Part shown: piece after piece, positions 60,449 to 64,000 of the stretch
Numbering within the stretch: position 1 is the first letter of the stretch
Layout: every line of letters begins with the position of its first letter
DNA from: Iodidimonas sp. SYSU 1G8
GTDB lineage: Bacteria > Pseudomonadota > Alphaproteobacteria > SMXS01
Assembly: GCF_039655775.1 (NCBI RefSeq)
Contig: NZ_JBBYXJ010000001.1
Coordinates: forward strand, 1,821,501-1,885,500
Direction: 5' to 3'
DNA: 64,000 nt
Notes under the pieces: model-generated
Told to the model about the DNA's origin: nothing
Database searches by the model: none
Seen by the model: only the letters and a program-made list of their open reading frames with translations
Made by a program: the position numbers and the translations under genes

Positions 60449-61816
60449 TTAGCGAGACTTAGAACTCGTTGATTGTGCAACGCCGAGCCCCATGATGAAA
60501 CTGAACGCAGTTGCGAGCGCAGGAATCTGCAGTGGGAAATCAACCATAGAGTGTATTATGACGGCGACGGACATGGCGGCGGCGATGGCCGGCAGATGCT
60601 GGTCCCGCCGTCGCCGCACGACACCCCGCCAGCAGAGCCCAACGGGAATCAGCATGGCGGTGAACAGGACCAGCGCGGCCGGAATCCCGAGTTCCGCGAC
60701 CGTCTCGAGCACGGTGCTGTGCGCGGCCTCGACCACCTGGGTCACGTCATCCTCGTCATACATCCGATAGAGCGATGGAAATCCGCCATGGCCATAGCCG
60801 AGCCAAGGCGACGCGGCGACGGCGTCGATGGTGTTCCGGTAGATGGTCAGCCGCTGGTCCATGCCCATTTCGGTCCCGGCGACCCGGTCGGCCATGCGCC
60901 CGGCGCTAGGGGCGAAGACGACCGCTCCGACGCCAAGGACAGCGACCGTCGCGACCATGGCGGCGCTGATCGTGGGACGCTGGCGCCATAGCACCGCGAC
61001 GACGAGGCACGCCACGCCCAGCAGCGCCGCGAGCAGGCCGCCGCGCGAGCGGCTGAGCAGCAGCACGGCGACGTAGACCAGCACCGCGGCAATCAGATAC
61101 CAGCGGGTCACCACCACGTTCTCGATGAACCGGCGCAACTTTTCGCGCGATTCGGTCTCAGGCCGCCACAGGCCACGGGTTTCGCCGATCAGCAGGCCGA
61201 CGGCGCAGATCAGACCGATCCCCGCGAAGCTGGCCAGATGATTGGGATTGACGAAGGGAATCGCCAGCCGCGCGCCGCGCTGCGTCTGCGCCTCGATGAA
61301 GTCGCGGTCGAACCAGAGAAAGGCTTCCAGCCCGACTCCCCAGATCAACAGCGCGAGGCCCGAGGCCGCGGCGCCGGAGACGGCGAAGATGGTGAGCCCC
61401 CGCGTCGCCCGCCCGGCATCACGGCCATACTGCACCGCCAGCCAGAAGATCGCCGCATAGGCGAGCAGGCGCGTCAGCCCGAGAATGCCGGCTTGCGGGT
61501 CCAGGGAGATGCGGCCCGCGAGAGGCACGCCCAGCCCGTCGGCGCCCATGGTCCACACCGGGTGATGCCACGCCGCGGGCGTCCAGGACGCTGTCTGGAT
61601 CACGATCCACGCCATGGCGAGCACGAAGGCCACCGCCGCCCAGCGCAGGGGCCGCGTCCCGGTGATCGCCGGCGCCTTGCCGAGCGCCACCATGCCGCCC
61701 CACACTGCGAGCAGAAAGCCGGCGGAGAGCACCAGCAGGCTCCACGCGCCGACCTGCACGGCGCCAAAGGGCAGCGGCGCGGCGCAGACGATGAAGAGGA
61801 GCAGATAGAAGGGCAA
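60449..61816 (-). CDS. O-antigen ligase/polymerase family membrane protein
   Basis: A 455-residue integral membrane protein with about 12 hydrophobic segments and the WaaL/Wzy_C signature region (FVNPNHLASFAGIGLICAVGLLIGE, LLLSRSRGGLLAALLG, DAVAASPWLGYGHGGFPSLYRMY, then VVEAAHSTVLETVAELGIPAAL). The periplasmic loop holding R-x3-N-x-H-like residues fits ligases and EPS polymerases of the PF04932 type. The only upstream start is TTG 61816, with a weak site. Ligase or polymerase role cannot be separated by sequence. Confidence 0.85.
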   Translation of the reverse strand: MPFYLLLFIVCAAPLPFGAVQVGAWSLLVLSAGFLLAVWGGMVALGKAPAITGTRPLRWAAVAFVLAMAWIVIQTASWTPAAWHHPVWTMGADGLGVPLAGRISLDPQAGILGLTRLLAYAAIFWLAVQYGRDAGRATRGLTIFAVSGAAASGLALLIWGVGLEAFLWFDRDFIEAQTQRGARLAIPFVNPNHLASFAGIGLICAVGLLIGETRGLWRPETESREKLRRFIENVVVTRWYLIAAVLVYVAVLLLSRSRGGLLAALLGVACLVVAVLWRQRPTISAAMVATVAVLGVGAVVFAPSAGRMADRVAGTEMGMDQRLTIYRNTIDAVAASPWLGYGHGGFPSLYRMYDEDDVTQVVEAAHSTVLETVAELGIPAALVLFTAMLIPVGLCWRGVVRRRRDQHLPAIAAAMSVAVIIHSMVDFPLQIPALATAFSFIMGLGVAQSTSSKSR

Positions 61817-62014
61817 AAGCGATTCCCGAAGACGTAAACGAGGGGCCGCGGCGACAGATCACTGTCGCTGTTCGGCATCCCGCTACCCAAAAAGCGGCCA
61901 AAAATGGCGTTTTTTGGGCGGCACCGCACTTTCGCCCTTCTCGTCGCGATGCTTTGCACGCGTCTTTCGCCGTCGGCGCTGGATATCATGGGTCGCCGAT
62001 CAAATTACACAGCC

Positions 62015-62770
62015 ATGCTGAACCGCCTATTCCGTCACAAAACCAAACCCGTCGCCGGCGCGCCCACAGGGGGACGCGTCTATGCCATCGGCGATGTCCA
62101 TGGGCGCCTCGACCTGTTGCGGGCGCTTTACCGGCTGATCGAGCAGGATGCCGCCGGCACCGAAGCGCCGTGCCGCATCGTCCTGCTGGGCGATTACGTG
62201 GATCGCGGACCGGAAAGCGCGGGCGTGATCGACTTCGTGCTGGAGGGCATCGACAGCCGCTTCGATCCGGTCTTCCTCAAGGGCAACCACGAACAGTTGA
62301 TGCTGGACTTTCTGGAGGATCCGGCTGTCGGGCCCGCCTGGTTCGCCACGGGCGGCGCCGATACGGTGTTGAGCTACGGCGTGCGCGTTGGAAGCGACAG
62401 GATCGATCATGCGGAAATTTCGGCGCGCCTCGCCGAGGCGCTGCCACCGGCACATCGCGCGTTCCTCGATGCGCTGGCGGTGAGCCATCGCTGGGGCAAC
62501 TATGTCTTTGCCCATGCCGGCATCCGGCCCCGCATCCCGCTGGAGCGCCAGGACACTCAGGATCTGCTGTGGATCCGTCGCGAATTTCTCTCGGCCGACG
62601 GCTTCGGGGGGTTGTGCGTCGTCCATGGTCATTCGCAGGTTACCGATCCTGTCGACCTGCCCCACCGGGTGGCGGTCGATACCGGCGCCTACCATTCCGG
62701 ACGGCTGACCGCGGCGGTTCTGGACGCGGGCGGCCGCAGGTTTCTGTCCACCGGCGACCGCGCGGGCTGA
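62015..62770 (+). CDS. PP2A-type metallophosphoesterase (serine/threonine phosphatase family)
   Basis: A 251-residue calcineurin-like phosphoesterase. Metal motifs are intact: AIGDVHGRLDLL, LLGDYVDRGPESAGV and FLKGNHEQLM, with later histidines in FAHAGIRP and VVHGHSQV. ATG 62015 begins the recognisable protein; upstream in-frame codons to 61904 are not family-like. It diverges from the ligase-like gene and converges on a glycosyltransferase with four bases between. Substrates may be phosphoproteins or dinucleotides. Dephosphorylation of the Wzc kinase is possible but speculative. Confidence 0.88.
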   Translation: MLNRLFRHKTKPVAGAPTGGRVYAIGDVHGRLDLLRALYRLIEQDAAGTEAPCRIVLLGDYVDRGPESAGVIDFVLEGIDSRFDPVFLKGNHEQLMLDFLEDPAVGPAWFATGGADTVLSYGVRVGSDRIDHAEISARLAEALPPAHRAFLDALAVSHRWGNYVFAHAGIRPRIPLERQDTQDLLWIRREFLSADGFGGLCVVHGHSQVTDPVDLPHRVAVDTGAYHSGRLTAAVLDAGGRRFLSTGDRAG

Positions 62771-62773
62771 CGG

Positions 62774-63910
62774 TCAGCGCGAGAGCGCCTCGCCGAGGAT
62801 TCCTTCCCACCGCGTCACGTGCCGGTCGAAATCGAACCGCTTCGCCGCGACCTCGAACGCCCGGTCCGAGGGTTTGTCCGTCATTGCGGGATGAGCGACC
62901 AGCCGGTGCAGCATGGCGATGAACTGTTCGTCCGACCGCGGCAGCCACCCGGTTTCTCCGTCATCGACGATTTCGTTGGTCGCGGTCTGGATGCCGGGCG
63001 TGCGGCTGTCCAGCGCCAGCACCGGCAGGCCATTGACCATCGCCTCCATCAGAACGAGCGCGGCATGCTCCAGCCGGGACGGGAACAGCAGCACGTCGGC
63101 GGCACGGTAGAACGGAGTCAGATCGGGCTGGGCGCCGTGGAAACGGATGGGAAGCGGCCGTCCGGCGCTCGCCGCCAGCGCCTCGAGCGCCTCCCGCTCG
63201 TCGCCGTCGCCGACGATGTCGCATTCCCAGCGGGCATCGGCGGGCAGCGCCAGAAGGGCGTGCAGCACCAGCGACACGCGCTTGCTCTCATGCAGCGCCC
63301 CGGCCACCAGGAAGCGGAGCGGCGCATCGGCCGCGCGGAAACGGCGCGATCCGGTGGCCCACGTGGCCGGCGGCATGATGGTGAAACGGGCCGGATCGGT
63401 GATGCCGGTGCGATCCATGATACCCTCGGCGCTGCTGCGGCTCAGCCGGACCGTCGTGTCCGCATGGGCAACCGCCCAGCGCTGCAATCCCAAGGCCGAC
63501 CGCACGGAAAGCCGGCGGTGCAGGCCAGGCGTGCTGAAGCGGGCGATCTCGTCCGGATAGGTGTAGGAATGTGGGAAATAGACCCAGGGCCGGCCGGGAA
63601 ACTTCCGCGCATGTCCGCGCAGAAACGTGTGCTCGCTGCCGATGGTGACATCCGGCGCCCGACAATCGAGGCGCTGGACCTGACGCGCGCCGCGCCGCAG
63701 GGAAAGAGGCAGGTTCATCCGCCACATCAATCCGTTGCCGTAATCAGCCGGCGGCAGATGATGCAGGGTGACGCCGTCCAGCGCCGCCCTCTGGCGCGCG
63801 ATCACGCTGACCTGATGGCCACGCGCCGCGAACGCCTCGATCAGGCGTTTGTTATAGGCACCGCTGCCCGACGTGCCGTCGAGCATTCCCACGAGAAAGC
63901 GAACATGCAT
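62774..63910 (-). CDS. Glycosyltransferase family 4
   Basis: A 378-residue GT-B glycosyltransferase. N-terminal VRFLVGMLDGTSGSGAYNKRLIEAFAARGHQVSVIA; donor domain LRFLVAGALHESKRVSLVLHALLAL, CDIVGDGDEREALEAL, FHGAQPDLTPFYRAADVLLFPSRLEHAALVLMEAMVNGLPVLALDSRTPGI (E-x7-E region). It stands alone on the minus strand at the window's right end, with the start at ATG 63910 and 90 bases of non-coding sequence after it to the window edge. Likely part of the same polysaccharide locus. Confidence 0.9.
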   Translation of the reverse strand: MHVRFLVGMLDGTSGSGAYNKRLIEAFAARGHQVSVIARQRAALDGVTLHHLPPADYGNGLMWRMNLPLSLRRGARQVQRLDCRAPDVTIGSEHTFLRGHARKFPGRPWVYFPHSYTYPDEIARFSTPGLHRRLSVRSALGLQRWAVAHADTTVRLSRSSAEGIMDRTGITDPARFTIMPPATWATGSRRFRAADAPLRFLVAGALHESKRVSLVLHALLALPADARWECDIVGDGDEREALEALAASAGRPLPIRFHGAQPDLTPFYRAADVLLFPSRLEHAALVLMEAMVNGLPVLALDSRTPGIQTATNEIVDDGETGWLPRSDEQFIAMLHRLVAHPAMTDKPSDRAFEVAAKRFDFDRHVTRWEGILGEALSR

Positions 63911-64000
63911 GGAGTATCGATATACGGCATGAACGCGGACCGCGCCAGCATGGCCGGGACAGGAGCCGCACCTGTCCCGCCCCGCCTCTGCCTCAGAAGT

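Noticed and set aside
61881-61887. Second ops-like site upstream of the ligase-like gene
   Set aside because: Only GGTAGCG is shared on the minus strand; the flanking bases differ from ops, so it is not distinguishable from chance.
1-64000. tRNA, rRNA, CRISPR array, prophage or plasmid origin
   Set aside because: No cloverleaf-like clusters, regularly spaced repeats, integrase, phage structural genes or iteron arrays were recognised on either strand.

Overview
The window is high-GC, densely packed DNA that looks alphaproteobacterial. The supporting evidence is the tkt-gap-pgk-fba-thiE and efp-suhB gene orders, a short class I aldolase, a DUF2177 protein, and genes that commonly overlap by 1-4 bases. 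I cannot name the genus. No rRNA, tRNA or CRISPR array was seen.

Layout, left half. (1) 1-6.8 kb is core metabolism: the 3' end of transketolase, gap, pgk, class I fba, thiE, then efp, an inositol-monophosphatase-family gene and an OmpA-like protein. (2) 6.8-8.7 kb is an MsbA-type ABC exporter on the minus strand. (3) 8.9-16.6 kb is a coenzyme F420 island. It holds the biosynthesis genes cofD, cofE, cofC and fbiC (a CofG-CofH fusion), an NADPH:F420 reductase, and likely client proteins (a PPOX-fold protein, a luciferase-like oxidoreductase and a SnoaL-like protein). (4) 16.6-17.9 kb has a methyltransferase and a DUF2177 membrane protein. (5) 18.0-22.5 kb is a PepSY-TM / DUF2271 / DUF4198 / ApbE / flavodoxin-reductase operon. 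I read it as an envelope flavin electron-transfer module, because the DUF2271 protein carries an ApbE-type flavinylation motif. (6) 22.5-34.3 kb carries two related VOC-family genes with a shared upstream motif, a Tat-type amidohydrolase, an RND efflux operon with its own two-component system, and a double-hotdog thioesterase.

Right half (34.9-63.9 kb) is an exopolysaccharide locus. A WecA/MraY-like initiating phosphotransferase and an OafA-type acyltransferase lie on the plus strand. They are followed by a scarred junction: a second copy of the wecA-like 3' end, two decayed REP-associated (Y1) transposases and one strikingly AT-rich lipoprotein gene. Facing them is a roughly 14.5-kb minus-strand operon: gmd, fcl, five glycosyltransferases, Wzx-like flippase, methyltransferase, a phosphoribosyltransferase-HAD fusion, a Wzy-like polymerase and three left-handed-helix acyltransferases. 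Upstream of gmd lie an RfaH/NusG-like gene, a small TPR-like protein, Wzc-type tyrosine kinase, Wza-type exporter, outer-membrane barrel, a secreted unknown and an O-antigen-ligase-like protein. A PP2A-type phosphatase and one more glycosyltransferase close the window.

The strongest regulatory observation is a 12-base site upstream of gmd that matches my recollection of the enterobacterial RfaH-recruiting ops element at 11 of 12 positions. It sits about 80 bases downstream of the RfaH-like gene and at the head of the long polysaccharide operon. The most transfer-like region is 36.0-39.7 kb.
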